From Pelolinea submarina (GTDB lineage Bacteria > Chloroflexota > Anaerolineae > Anaerolineales > Anaerolineaceae): a stretch of 64,000 nucleotides of DNA. Position 1 is the first letter of the stretch. Each line of letters begins with the position of its first letter. Of this stretch, positions 25,208 through 33,279 are shown piece after piece. The DNA is taken from NCBI RefSeq assembly GCF_003966975.1, contig NZ_AP018437.1, forward strand, positions 2,976,001-3,040,000, in the 5' to 3' direction. The translations under genes were made by a program, and so were the position numbers. The notes beneath the pieces were generated by a model. It was not told the origin of the DNA. It was given only the letters and a program-made list of their open reading frames with translations, and did no database searches.

Positions 25208-26887
25208 TTACTTCTTTTTCGTAATCTTCCCGCCCAATGAAAGGGCCGTACCCACCATGCCGTCCCGGTCAATCCCTTCCGGGAATTCGGTTTCTTCCTG
25301 GCCGGCCACACGGCAGTCGATTTCAATATCCACGCCGGTCACCTGGCGCACCGCTTCGCGGGCATTTTCCTGATTCTTGCCATTTTCCATCTTGGAGCGT
25401 ACAAAATCGGTGGCAAAGCTCAAGACCAGACGGCCTTTATTGGCGCTCACCGAGCGGCAGGAATTCAACAACGCTCCTGTTTCCGGCGAAATTTTGCGCG
25501 CCGCCTGACGGATATCCTTCCAGCTTTCCTGAATACGCTCCAGGTCGCCTTCCGCAGCCGGACGAGCCGGTTGTGTCTGTGCGGGCTGCGCCGGTGCAGG
25601 TTCCGTCCTGGTTTCGGCCGGTGAGGCTGCCGGAGTATCCGCGATGCCTGGTTTTTCAGCCTCAGCGCTTTCCGGCTCCTTCTCCGATATTTTTTCTTGA
25701 GGTTCCATGTTTTTCTTTGGAGCCGGAGCAGCTTTAGGCTGCGCCGTTTTCTTTTCCTGAAGCGGAGCGGCCGAACTTTCCTGTTTGACAGGCGCCGGTG
25801 AAGGCTGCACGGATTGGGCAGCCAGACCGGTTATGGCCAATTCCAATTGCAGGCCGGGCTGCCAACCCAGGCTGGACTGCTGCGCGGCGTGGTCAAAAGC
25901 CTGAATAGCCGCCAGCAATTTTTCCAGGGTGAAACGCTCGGCCAGTGTGCGCAGCTTCTGTTGTTCATCGGGAGTCACTTCCAATTGCTCAACGTTGCCC
26001 ATGCGCGCCATTAACAGCGCGCGCAGCAGGTCGACCAGCTGGCGGGCAAACTGGCGCGGATCGCTGCCGTTGTCCAAAGCCTGATTGATCAACGCAATAC
26101 CCTGACCGATATCCTGTGTCAGGATGGTTTCAACTACTTCATAAACGCTTTCACCGGCGGCAGTGCCCAGCACCTGCTGGGTCAATTCCAGCGTAACCCG
26201 GCTGCCGGTGGAAGCCAATTGGTCCAGCAGAGAAACCGCGTCGCGCATGCTGCCGGTGGCCTGGCGCGCGATGGCCGTCAGCGCGGCCGGCTCCACGTCA
26301 ACATTTTCTTTTTCAGCGATGTCTTTCAACAGCGCCTGGATGAAATTGAGCGGGATGCGGCGGAATTCGTGGCGCTGGCAGCGCGAGAGCACCGTGGCCG
26401 GAATCTTATGCACTTCGGTAGTCGCCAGGACAAAGATGGCGTGCGCGGGCGGTTCCTCCAGCGTCTTCAACAGAGCGTTGAAAGCCGCGTTGGAAAGCAT
26501 GTGCACTTCATCGATGATATAGACCTTGTAGCGGCCCTTGTTGGGCGAGAAATTGATTTTCTCGCGCAGGTCGCGGATGTCATCCACGCTGGTGTTGGAG
26601 GCCGCGTCTATTTCAATTAAGTCCAGGAAGCGGCCCTGGTTGATGGCTTCACAGTTCTCGCACTGGTTGCAGGGGCGCGCGTTTTGCTCCTCGGCCAGAC
26701 AGTTGACTGCCTTGGCGATGATGCGCGCCGTGGTGGTTTTACCGGTGCCGCGCGGGCCGGAAAACAGGTAGGCATGCGCCAGGTTGCCCTGTTCCAGCGA
26801 ACTGCGCAGGGTGCGCACCACGTGTTCCTGCCCGACAACTTCCTCCCAACCCTGGGGGCGCCATTTACGATAATAAGCCTGTGACAT
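25208..26887 (-). CDS. dnaX: DNA polymerase III subunit gamma/tau
   Basis: Clamp-loader ATPase, 559 aa. It has Walker A GPRGTGKTTTARIIAK (about 44-59), a zinc module (CNQCENC, about 77-83), Walker B DEVHMLS (about 125), and the sensor LSRCQRHEF. A Pro/Ala/Glu-rich linker (about 365-455) separates the AAA+ core from a C-terminal domain that binds polymerase or SSB in tau. First gene of the dnaX-ebfC-recR operon. I see no A-rich slippage heptamer with a stem of the type used for gamma production, but did not test this systematically. Confidence 0.97.
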   Translation of the reverse strand: MSQAYYRKWRPQGWEEVVGQEHVVRTLRSSLEQGNLAHAYLFSGPRGTGKTTTARIIAKAVNCLAEEQNARPCNQCENCEAINQGRFLDLIEIDAASNTSVDDIRDLREKINFSPNKGRYKVYIIDEVHMLSNAAFNALLKTLEEPPAHAIFVLATTEVHKIPATVLSRCQRHEFRRIPLNFIQALLKDIAEKENVDVEPAALTAIARQATGSMRDAVSLLDQLASTGSRVTLELTQQVLGTAAGESVYEVVETILTQDIGQGIALINQALDNGSDPRQFARQLVDLLRALLMARMGNVEQLEVTPDEQQKLRTLAERFTLEKLLAAIQAFDHAAQQSSLGWQPGLQLELAITGLAAQSVQPSPAPVKQESSAAPLQEKKTAQPKAAPAPKKNMEPQEKISEKEPESAEAEKPGIADTPAASPAETRTEPAPAQPAQTQPARPAAEGDLERIQESWKDIRQAARKISPETGALLNSCRSVSANKGRLVLSFATDFVRSKMENGKNQENAREAVRQVTGVDIEIDCRVAGQEETEFPEGIDRDGMVGTALSLGGKITKKK

Positions 26888-27042
26888 ACGAGCTAAAATC
26901 CTTCAAGCGAACGGTTAATAATTTGCATGACTGAATTATAAAGGAGGTCGGCTAAAATGCGCCTGCCTTTCCGGCCAGAAACAGGGGAAATCCCCCGAAA
27001 AAACTGCCGGTGATACAATTGCGGGCAATTAAGAGTCAAGCC

Positions 27043-27498
27043 ATGCCTTACCTGATTGACGGCCATAACCTGATCCCGCGCGTGCGCGGGTTGAACCTGC
27101 AGCAGTTGGATGACGAGCAGGCGCTGATTGCACGCCTGGAAACGTTCTTTCAGAGCCAGCGCAAGCAGGCAGTGGTGTATTTCGATCAGGCGCAACCCGG
27201 CGGCAGCCCGGATTTGAAGCGGGCTTTCCTCAAAGTGCATTTCGTGCGCCCGCCGGCCATCGCCGACACGGCCATTTTGCAGCATCTGCGCAGGTTGAAG
27301 GGCGAAGCGCGAAATTGGGTGGTGGTCAGCTCCGACAACGAGGTGCGCCGGGGCGCCGAACACCTGGGCGCGCGCGTGCTTTCCAGTGAAGAATTTGCCG
27401 TTCTGTTGAATGTAAAGCGTGAAAAAAGCAAGAAAAGAATCGAGCCGAGCGGGGATGACATCGATTTCTGGTTAAAACAGTTCCAAAAACCCTCCTGA
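27043..27498 (+). CDS. NYN domain (YacP-like) ribonuclease candidate
   Basis: A 151-aa PIN-like protein of the YacP/NYN family. Acidic metal-binding positions are in YLIDGHNLIP (3-12), VVYFDQAQ (about 46-53) and WVVVSSDNEVRRGA (about 94-107), with the last Asp in SGDDIDFWLKQF near the C terminus. B. subtilis YacP (Rae1) cleaves mRNA on the ribosome; this short relative has not been assigned that role. A TACAAT at 27014-27019 gives a short leader of about 17 nt. It diverges from dnaX. Confidence 0.82.
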   Translation: MPYLIDGHNLIPRVRGLNLQQLDDEQALIARLETFFQSQRKQAVVYFDQAQPGGSPDLKRAFLKVHFVRPPAIADTAILQHLRRLKGEARNWVVVSSDNEVRRGAEHLGARVLSSEEFAVLLNVKREKSKKRIEPSGDDIDFWLKQFQKPS

Positions 27499-27539
27499 GC
27501 GATTTTACATTTCGTTAATACCCTCATTTCTGATTATGG

Positions 27540-27700
27540 TATATTATGGCCTCATGGCACCAAAGCCCCCAAAGCTGCGGTGTCAGTACCGCCAGAATCT
27601 CCCCGGAGCGCCCCTCCTCGCGCCGGAGATCCCAATGGGTAACTGGTGGGAATCCCTCCCTTGGACCGCCGGGCAAAACCGGCGGTCAGTTTTTAAGGGT
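27540..27700 (+). ncRNA. Structured leader or small RNA with terminator, ZTP-riboswitch-like 3' part
   Basis: A TATATT/TATTAT -10-like site (27540-27547) precedes about 150 nt of GC-rich sequence with hairpins: GCGGT (27578-27582) with ACCGC (near 27589), ATCTCC..GGAGAT (about 27597-27630), GGGAATCCC, and a final perfect stem GACCGCCGG/CCGGCGGTC followed by AGTTTTT. The segments TAACTGG and GACCGCCGGGCA resemble the two conserved parts of ZTP (pfl) riboswitches, but the distance between them is shorter than usual. No gene of purine or folate metabolism follows; tRNA-Arg does. Class assignment is tentative. Confidence 0.45.
27663..27695 (+). terminator. Intrinsic terminator before tRNA-Arg
   Basis: GACCGCCGG, loop GCAAAA, CCGGCGGTC, then AGTTTTT: a perfect 9-bp GC-rich stem. 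Confidence 0.85.
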
Positions 27701-27729
27701 TTGCGGAGAAAAAAGCAGAATGCTATAAT
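27701..27729 (+). promoter_or_regulatory. Promoter of tRNA-Arg
   Basis: TTGCGG (27701-27706) and TATAAT (27724-27729) with a 17-bp spacer, 12 bp before the tRNA 5' end. Confidence 0.8.
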
Positions 27730-27740
27730 AAATGCGCGTT

Positions 27741-27814
27741 GCCCCAGTGGCTCAAATGGATAGAGCGAGGCACTCCTAACGCCTAGGTTGCGGGTTCGAG
27801 TCCTGCCTGGGGTA
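27741..27814 (+). tRNA. tRNA-Arg (anticodon CCT)
   Basis: A 74-nt cloverleaf. Acceptor GCCCCAG pairs with CTGGGGT (one G-U), the D-arm is GCTC/GAGC, the anticodon loop CTCCTAA gives anticodon CCT, the T-arm is GCGGG-TTCGAGT-CCTGC, and the discriminator is A. CCA is not encoded. One mismatch (A-C) closes the anticodon stem. Confidence 0.97.
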
Positions 27815-27870
27815 CTTATTTTTTTTCGCTTCTATGTAAAGTTTCCCTTCTTTCCGACGTATATCGTTTA

Positions 27871-27930
27871 CCGCTGGTCCAGGTGCGCCTGTTCGCCAAC
27901 CTGTTCGAGAAAGCAGGCGCGGCCAAGTAG
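27871..27930 (+). pseudogene. Possible 3' remnant of a lost gene
   Basis: Twenty codons with normal GC-rich local codon use read PLVQVRLFANLFEKAGAAK followed by TAG, then a perfect terminator 27 bp on. The open frame continues upstream without a start codon for about 15 more codons, into AT-rich sequence after the tRNA. It looks like the C-terminus and terminator of a gene whose body was deleted, perhaps in an event at the tRNA. The parent protein was not recognised. Confidence 0.35.
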
Positions 27931-27957
27931 ACAACCGTTTTCATCCGTGCTTATTCG

Positions 27958-27984
27958 CTGCCTGGGTCTTTCCAGGCAGTTTTA
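27958..27984 (+). terminator. Intrinsic terminator after gene remnant
   Basis: CTGCCTGG (27958-27965), loop GTCTTT, CCAGGCAG (27972-27979), then TTTT. Confidence 0.85.
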
Positions 27985-28047
27985 ATATAAGCACTATAAG
28001 TTTATCGAAGATTGCTAACTTTTTTATCTTGCCGTTTCAGCATAACC

Positions 28048-28076
28048 TTGACTATAAGCGGTATTACTAGTATAAC
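28048..28076 (+). promoter_or_regulatory. Promoter of AbrB-ABC exporter operon, with palindrome
   Basis: TTGACT (28048-28053), a 17-bp spacer, and TATAAC (28071-28076). The palindrome TACTAGTA (28065-28072) overlaps the -10, a plausible autoregulatory site for the AbrB-type protein encoded first in the operon. Confidence 0.7.
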
Positions 28077-28105
28077 TTTTCCCACTTATATTACTTTGAG
28101 GAAAT

Positions 28106-28411
28106 ATGAAAAACGAAATACAAAAACAAGAAAAATTCATGAGCTCGGTCAAGGTCGGGCCAAAGGGGCAGATCGTCATTCCAAAGGAGATCCGCGACAT
28201 GTTCGCTATCGAACCCGGCAACACGTTGATCATCATGGCGGACGCACAGAAGGGCATCGCGCTGGAACGCATGGAAGTTTTTAACCGCATCGCCGATGCC
28301 ATCCTGAGCGGCCACGGTGATGAGATCTATCCCGAAAGCGACCCGCAGGACAGTCTGAAATTCGCACAGGAAATCAAAAAAGTCAATCATAGGGATCACG
28401 AAGAACAATGA
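28106..28411 (+). CDS. AbrB/SpoVT-type DNA-binding regulator
   Basis: A 101-aa swapped-hairpin transcription factor. The AbrB motif KVGPKGQIVIPKEIRDMF lies at residues about 15-32, followed by IEPGNTLIIMADAQKGIALER. The C-terminal part is helical. The start ATG follows GAGG. The gene overlaps the ABC ATPase gene by ATGA, forming a three-gene operon abrB-like, ATPase, permease; it probably controls the exporter. Confidence 0.92.
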   Translation: MKNEIQKQEKFMSSVKVGPKGQIVIPKEIRDMFAIEPGNTLIIMADAQKGIALERMEVFNRIADAILSGHGDEIYPESDPQDSLKFAQEIKKVNHRDHEEQ

Positions 28412-29142
28412 ACACCATCCAAACCATCCAACTCAGCAAACGCTACGGGCAAAAGCTGGCCTTGGACAACCTCAACCTGGAGATCGCGAAGGGCGAGCTG
28501 TTCGGTCTGCTGGGCGTCAACGGAGCCGGTAAGTCTACCGCCATCAAGATCCTGTCATGCGTCAGCCGCCCCAGCCAGGGCGACGCACGTGTATTGGGCT
28601 ACAGCGTCACGCTGCAGCCTTTCGAGGTCAAACGCCGTATCAACATATCCCCGCAGGAGACGGCCATCGCACCCAACCTGAGCGTTCGCGAGAACCTGGA
28701 ATTCATTGCGCGCATCTACGGTTGCGGGCGGCAAACCGCGCATGATAAGACGGATACAGTATTGGCGTCCTCCGGTCTGGAAGCGATCGAGTATGAAAAA
28801 GCACGCGTATTGTCCGGAGGCTGGCAGCGGCGATTGAGCATCGCCATGGCGCTGATATCTGACCCGCAGGTGCTGTTCCTGGATGAACCAACTCTGGGAT
28901 TGGATGTACTGGCACGGCGCGAACTATGGATGCTGATCCAAAAACTGAAAGGTGAGGTCACCATGATCCTGACCACCCACTATCTGGAAGAAGCCGAGGC
29001 CTTGTCGGATCGCATCGGTATTCTGGCAAACGGTAAGCTGAAAGCCATCGGTACGGTGGCGGAGATCAAACAGCGCACCCACAGTCCTAACCTGGAAGAG
29101 GCTTTCATCAGCCTGGCCGGAGAAAGAGAAGGGCAGGCATGA
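28408..29142 (+). CDS. ABC transporter ATP-binding protein (ABC-2 exporter type)
   Basis: A 244-aa ATPase. Walker A is GVNGAGKST (about 38-46); the signature region reads VLSGGWQRRLSIAMALISDP (about 133-152), with SGGWQ instead of SGGMQ; Walker B is LFLDEPTLGLD. The switch His is in TTHYLEEAE. It belongs to the drug/antibiotic exporter (CcmA-like) branch, paired with the ABC-2 permease that follows and overlaps by four bases. Confidence 0.95.
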   Translation: MNTIQTIQLSKRYGQKLALDNLNLEIAKGELFGLLGVNGAGKSTAIKILSCVSRPSQGDARVLGYSVTLQPFEVKRRINISPQETAIAPNLSVRENLEFIARIYGCGRQTAHDKTDTVLASSGLEAIEYEKARVLSGGWQRRLSIAMALISDPQVLFLDEPTLGLDVLARRELWMLIQKLKGEVTMILTTHYLEEAEALSDRIGILANGKLKAIGTVAEIKQRTHSPNLEEAFISLAGEREGQA

Positions 29143-29876
29143 GAACTCTGGCATTCGCAGACCGCAACAGTAAAGAGATCCTGCGGGACGTCCTGAACCT
29201 GGCTTTCGGGCTGGGCTTTCCGGTTGTCCTCCTACTGCTGTTGACCGCCATCCAAGCCAATGTGCCGGTGGATCTGTTCCGGTTGGACCAACTCACACCA
29301 GGCATGGCCATGTTTGGCCTTTCCTTCATCTCATTATTCTCGGGTACATTAATCGCCAAAGACCGCAGCAGTTCGCTGATGATGCGCCTGTTCACCTCGC
29401 CGATGAAGGCGCGCGATTTCATCCTGGGTTACACCCTGCCGCTGCTGCCCATGGCCATTGCACAAGTGGGGGTATGCTTCGGGGTAGCTTGTTTATTGGG
29501 GCTAACACCCAGTTGGAGTATCCTCACCACCCTACTAGTGCTGATCCCGGCTGCGCTGTTGTTCATCGCCATCGGCTTGCTGTGTGGAACGATATTCAAT
29601 GACAAACAGGTGGGCAGCATCTGCGGCGCATTGTTGACCAACCTGAGCGCCTGGCTATCCGGCACATGGTTCGACCTTAACCTGGTCGGTGACACGTTTA
29701 AGAAAGTCGCTAATCTGCTGCCCTTCTCGCACGCGGTCAACGCCGGGCGGGCAGCCCTGGCCGGCAACCTGCCAGCGGCTTATCCGGAATTGGTCTGGGT
29801 AAGCGCGTATGCCATCGCCCTGTTAGCCATTGCCATCCTGGTTTTCACCCATAAGATGGACAGCGACCGGGTTTAA
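29139..29876 (+). CDS. ABC-2 type transporter permease
   Basis: A 245-aa permease with six membrane helices. The conserved ABC-2 arrangement is visible: helix 1 (about 18-38), a large loop with DRSSSLMMRLFTSPMKARDF coupling region (about 72-91), helix 3 and 4 around 95-145, GSICGALLTNLSAWLSGTWF (about 168-187) and NLLPFSHAVNAGRAAL. It acts with the preceding ATPase; substrate unknown. A terminator follows directly. Confidence 0.93.
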   Translation: MRTLAFADRNSKEILRDVLNLAFGLGFPVVLLLLLTAIQANVPVDLFRLDQLTPGMAMFGLSFISLFSGTLIAKDRSSSLMMRLFTSPMKARDFILGYTLPLLPMAIAQVGVCFGVACLLGLTPSWSILTTLLVLIPAALLFIAIGLLCGTIFNDKQVGSICGALLTNLSAWLSGTWFDLNLVGDTFKKVANLLPFSHAVNAGRAALAGNLPAAYPELVWVSAYAIALLAIAILVFTHKMDSDRV

Positions 29877-29894
29877 TCAACAAGTGTTTGAAAA

Positions 29895-29925
29895 AAAGCT
29901 CGCCAATCCGGCGAGCTTTTTAATT
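29895..29925. terminator. Bidirectional terminator
   Basis: AAAGCTCGCC (29895-29904), loop AATCC, GGCGAGCTTT (29910-29919), T-run on both strands. It serves the exporter operon and the convergent DUF362 gene. Confidence 0.92.
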
Positions 29926-29934
29926 TCTGGCAGC

Positions 29935-31089
29935 CTAATGGCGGATCAGCCGACCCAACCAGGGAATCTCGACGGTGATGGCTTTTTCGGGGCAGGTTTC
30001 CTGGCAGCAGTAGCAGCGGATGCACTTGGCGTAATCGTACACGGGCGTGTCAATGCGCTCGTTGCTGCGCCAGGAGAGCGCCTTGGGCTTGGCCGGGCAG
30101 ATGTTGACGCACTGGCCGCAGCGGATGCACAGGGTCGGGTCAATGACCGGGCGCGGGGAAGTGAAACGGCGCATGAGGCTGGTCGACAGGATGGAATGGT
30201 CGGTGGTGGTGGACATGTGCGAGCGGTTAGCCTTGAAATCGGTCTGGACAAAGCTCTCCAGCGGATCGCCGACATATTCGATATTTTGGGTAGTACCAAG
30301 TCCGAAAGCCTCTCCGTGAACCAAAGGTTCAACCAAAGATGGATCCAGATCGATCAGGCGGCAGACAGTAGCGTCTAACGCAACCGGGTCGGTCGAGAAG
30401 AGCAGCACGTGCATGGGGCGCGGGGTGCCGTTGCGCGGGCCGTTGCCCTCCATAGCGATGATGCCGTCCATGATGAACAAGCGCGGCTTAAGCAGCAGAT
30501 TGAGATCTGCCAGCATCTGCGAGAACAGGCTGGCATTGGGCATGACCGAATGGAACTCCGCTTTACGCGCGCCCGGAATGCAGCCAAACTGGTTTTTAAT
30601 TGCGCCGGTGATGCGCGTGAGCGCGTGCGTCTTCAACTTGCTGATGCTGACCAACCCATCGCTGAACATGACGCCTTCGGCGATCTCGAATTTATTGATG
30701 AGGCGGCCTTCGGGAAAAGGCACTTCGCGCGCGGTGTTAAAGTCGGCCAGTTCGATGCCCAATTCCTGGGCAACGGCCAGATGGCCGGAGCGGCGAACGG
30801 CGCCTTCCGGGCTGCCCACGCCGGGGGAATCCCCAAAGCGCAGCTTTGCACCGGTTTTCTGGAATTCACGCGCGATGGCGGCGAAGACTATGGGGTGCGG
30901 GCTGATGCAGTTGGACGAATCGGCGCCCTCCAGGATGTTCGGTTTCAGCAGGATTTTCTCACCGGCAGCGGCAAAACGCCCTGCCCCGCCCAGCAACTCC
31001 AGTCCTTTTTGAACGGCAGTATCCACCTGCTCGGGAATATAATCCTGACAATGTACCAGCGCGACCGTTGATGTTTTGTTTTCTCCCAT
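29935..31089 (-). CDS. DUF362 domain protein with two 4Fe-4S clusters
   Basis: A 384-aa protein. DUF362 covers about residues 8-290 (LLKPNILEGADSSNCISPHP near 46, then FGDSPGVGSPEG). The C terminus is a ferredoxin module with two full cluster motifs: CIRCGQCVNICP and CIRCYCCQETCP (about 320-370). DUF362 proteins are common in anaerobes; the biochemical role is not established, but some may reduce or insert cofactors. Monocistronic. Confidence 0.93.
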   Translation of the reverse strand: MGENKTSTVALVHCQDYIPEQVDTAVQKGLELLGGAGRFAAAGEKILLKPNILEGADSSNCISPHPIVFAAIAREFQKTGAKLRFGDSPGVGSPEGAVRRSGHLAVAQELGIELADFNTAREVPFPEGRLINKFEIAEGVMFSDGLVSISKLKTHALTRITGAIKNQFGCIPGARKAEFHSVMPNASLFSQMLADLNLLLKPRLFIMDGIIAMEGNGPRNGTPRPMHVLLFSTDPVALDATVCRLIDLDPSLVEPLVHGEAFGLGTTQNIEYVGDPLESFVQTDFKANRSHMSTTTDHSILSTSLMRRFTSPRPVIDPTLCIRCGQCVNICPAKPKALSWRSNERIDTPVYDYAKCIRCYCCQETCPEKAITVEIPWLGRLIRH

Positions 31090-31228
31090 GTATATACCTC
31101 AATCAAAGAATCGTAAAATCATATCACAGACCAAATTTGAATAAAAACACCCGCATAAAGGTGAATTTCCACGGGAAATTTCGAGCAAGGCCTCTTATAC
31201 TCAAAAAAGTGCTACGGGAGAATTAAAA

Positions 31229-31265
31229 ACAGCTATGAAGTGGATTGCTTTTCATGGCTGTTCAG
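31229..31265 (-). terminator. Terminator of nitroreductase gene
   Basis: On the minus strand AACAGC-C-ATGAA, an 11-nt loop, TTCAT-A-GCTGTT, then TTTAATT, 24 bp after the nitroreductase stop. Confidence 0.7.
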
Positions 31266-31288
31266 TATTTATTCCATATTTCAGGCTA

Positions 31289-32023
31289 TTACGCCTTGAA
31301 TGGAAAATCATCCAGATAGATCTCCACCGAGCGGCTCATCTCCCTGGCAAAGTCGGAGTTGTACTTGCGGGCGCAAAAAGCCTGGAACCAGTCTTCATAA
31401 GGCTTGTCTCCATGCTGGTTTTTGAACAATTTCTTCAGTTCCGCGCTGTTCATTTGGTGATACGTATTTTCGTGGACCATGTAATCCATGTCACAGCGCA
31501 GCGGCTTAGGACGATCCTTTTGCTGCTGAGTAGGATAACCGAATACCAGCATGGCAGCCGGAAACACGTACCGCGGCAGGTTTAACAGCTTGCGGTGTTC
31601 CTCAACCTGTTCCATGATGTCGCCAATGTAGCAGGAACCGATGCCCAGGCTCCAGGCAGCCGTGACCGCGTTCTGGGCGGCGATGAGCGCGTCATCCGTC
31701 GCAATCAACATATCGCCCTTACCGGGCAGTCTGGGCTGGCAACCGCAATCTTCGAAGGCATCGTACCATTTTTGAAGGTCGGCGCAGAAGATCAGCACCA
31801 TCTTGGCTTTGGCGATGAAGGGCTGGTTGTCGCAGGTAATCGCCAGGCGGTCCTTGATGTTCTGGTCGGTGATATCCAGAATGGTATACATCTGCTGGTT
31901 GCCGGCTGTGGGCGCGGCCATGGCAGCCAGCAAAATTTCTTTTCTAATTTCCGGGGGAATGGGTTTGTCCTCGTAAGCGCGCACCGATTTGCGGCTATGT
32001 AGGTCATCAATAATGGGATTCAT
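31289..32023 (-). CDS. Nitroreductase family FMN-dependent oxidoreductase
   Basis: A 244-aa flavoenzyme. The N-terminal SRKSVRAYEDKPIP (9-22) is the FMN-phosphate binding motif, followed by AMAAPTAGNQQMYTI (about 36-50). Later, DALIAAQNAVTAAWSLGIGSCYIGDIMEQ (read in two parts, near 115-143) forms the dimer/active-site region and MLVFGYPTQQQKDRPKP closes the domain. The start at 32023 is set by GGAAGGAG. A C-terminal extension of about 60 residues beyond the core is present. NAD(P)H-dependent reduction of nitro or quinone compounds is likely; physiological substrate unknown. Confidence 0.9.
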   Translation of the reverse strand: MNPIIDDLHSRKSVRAYEDKPIPPEIRKEILLAAMAAPTAGNQQMYTILDITDQNIKDRLAITCDNQPFIAKAKMVLIFCADLQKWYDAFEDCGCQPRLPGKGDMLIATDDALIAAQNAVTAAWSLGIGSCYIGDIMEQVEEHRKLLNLPRYVFPAAMLVFGYPTQQQKDRPKPLRCDMDYMVHENTYHQMNSAELKKLFKNQHGDKPYEDWFQAFCARKYNSDFAREMSRSVEIYLDDFPFKA

Positions 32024-32169
32024 GCGTTTTCTCCTTCCGAGATTCACTGGCTAAAGAACAGCGTCCGCTTTTTGCACCAACAGGATCCGCAGCCCTTCTG
32101 GTTCTTTTCTGAGAACCGGAAACAAATGGTAACACAATCCGTTTTGCGGAAAGCCGTTGATAGTCAAAA

Positions 32170-32200
32170 AAAACGCCCGCATACTGCGGGCGTTTTATCA
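32170..32200. terminator. Bidirectional terminator-like hairpin
   Basis: AAAACGCCCGC (32170-32180), loop ATACT, GCGGGCGTTTT (32186-32196). It lies 24 bp after the stop of the acidic-tail gene on the minus strand, which it terminates. Confidence 0.88.
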
Positions 32201-32219
32201 GGTACATCCAGACTAAACC

Positions 32220-32615
32220 TTATTCGACGAAATCATCTCCATCGTCGTCATCGAAATCTTCATCGTCGTAATCGTCATCGGAGGATTCCATGAACTCCTG
32301 CAAGTCCTCGAAAGTGGGCAGCTGGCGCAGCCAGAGCAGAAGCACCTGGCCGTCGTCTGTCTCAACCGATCGAGCCGCCACGATGGGCGCTTTTTCCTCA
32401 ACACCCATTTCATTGCGGTAATGCAGATAGATAGTACCGCTTTTCTTCCAGGCATGATGGCAGCGTTCTACCAGCGCCGGGCCGTTAAATGTGCGCACCT
32501 GCGTGAAAATGGTATCGTATAGCATTGGGCTTTCATTCAACCCAATGGCCCAGCCGTCGTTGGTGTCCTCAAACACCGGCGGGGGACCTTCGATAATGGT
32601 GATCTTGTCATCCAT
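32220..32615 (-). CDS. Small protein with poly-Asp/Glu tail, unknown
   Basis: A 131-aa protein. Residues 1-100 are a compact mixed domain (EGPPPVFEDTNDGWAIGLNE, later HHAWKKSGTIYLHYRNEMG and VLLLWLRQL). The last 25 residues are almost all Asp and Glu. The start at 32615 follows TTGGAG; 30 further upstream codons with four Cys are rejected. No known domain recognised. An acidic tail can mimic nucleic acid or bind basic partners. A strong terminator follows. Confidence 0.75.
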   Translation of the reverse strand: MDDKITIIEGPPPVFEDTNDGWAIGLNESPMLYDTIFTQVRTFNGPALVERCHHAWKKSGTIYLHYRNEMGVEEKAPIVAARSVETDDGQVLLLWLRQLPTFEDLQEFMESSDDDYDDEDFDDDDGDDFVE

Positions 32616-32767
32616 TGTTTTTTTCTCCAAGTCGGAAATGATACCACAGCATTGGCAACCCGCAGCGTCTTTCTTATAAAACATAGATGCTTTGCTTATA
32701 TTCAATATATATAGGGGAATTATGATAGTGTCAAGTTAGAAAATAAAATAATTATGTGAGGTGAACG

Positions 32768-33184
32768 ATGACAGTCTATATTCGAACCCCTTATGGAAGA
32801 TTTCCGCGCTACCGCTATTGGGAACAATTCCCAGAACAATGGGGACCTGGTGAAAATCAGGTTTATTTCCCGGTGGATGTCAAAGAAGTGAATGACGAAT
32901 TCACCATCAGCGCCATGCTGCCCGGTTTGAAACCTGAGGACATCGAAATTCAGATCGTGAACGAGAACGTCACCCTCAAGGGTGAATTCAAGAACGACAT
33001 CGACGAAACGGCGAACTACATTTTGCAGGAACGCCCCAGCGGCAAGTTTGTGCGCACAGTCACTTTGCCGGATACACTCAACGCCGCCAAAGCCGACGCA
33101 CATATGGAAAACGGCATCCTGATGTTGGTCATTCCCAAGGCCGAAGAAGCCAAACCGAAGACCATCAAGGTCGCCAGCAAGTAA
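32768..33184 (+). CDS. Hsp20/alpha-crystallin family small heat shock protein
   Basis: ATP-independent holdase, 138 aa. The alpha-crystallin domain spans about residues 36-130: FPVDVKEVNDEFTISAMLPG, then GLKPEDIEIQIVNENVTLKG, and the diagnostic IQ/ERPSGKFVRTVTLPD and the AHMENGILMLVIPKAE strand. A short N-terminal arm rich in Tyr/Arg/Pro precedes it. No CIRCE element (TTAGCACTC-N9-GAGTGCTAA) is found upstream, so HrcA control is not supported. GAGGTG precedes the start. Confidence 0.95.
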   Translation: MTVYIRTPYGRFPRYRYWEQFPEQWGPGENQVYFPVDVKEVNDEFTISAMLPGLKPEDIEIQIVNENVTLKGEFKNDIDETANYILQERPSGKFVRTVTLPDTLNAAKADAHMENGILMLVIPKAEEAKPKTIKVASK

Positions 33185-33216
33185 ACAAATTACCAGATTA
33201 TTGACTCTCCTTTCAA

Positions 33217-33246
33217 AAAGAGCGGCTAACCACCGCTCTTTTTGTT
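33217..33246 (+). terminator. Terminator of hsp20 gene
   Basis: AAAGAGCGG (33217-33225), a 7-nt loop, CCGCTCTTT (33233-33241), then TTGTTT. Confidence 0.88.
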
Positions 33247-33267
33247 TAATCCCGCGCGGAAATTTAC

Positions 33268-33273
33268 TATAAT
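33268..33273 (+). promoter_or_regulatory. -10 box of leaderless birA
   Basis: TATAAT ends seven bases before the A of the ATG at 33280, so the expected start site (+1) is the start codon itself. There is no Shine-Dalgarno. Confidence 0.65.
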
Positions 33274-33279
33274 GGACGC

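Noticed and set aside
32690-32767. CIRCE/HrcA operator before hsp20
   Set aside because: No TTAGCACTC-N9-GAGTGCTAA or near match in the leader.
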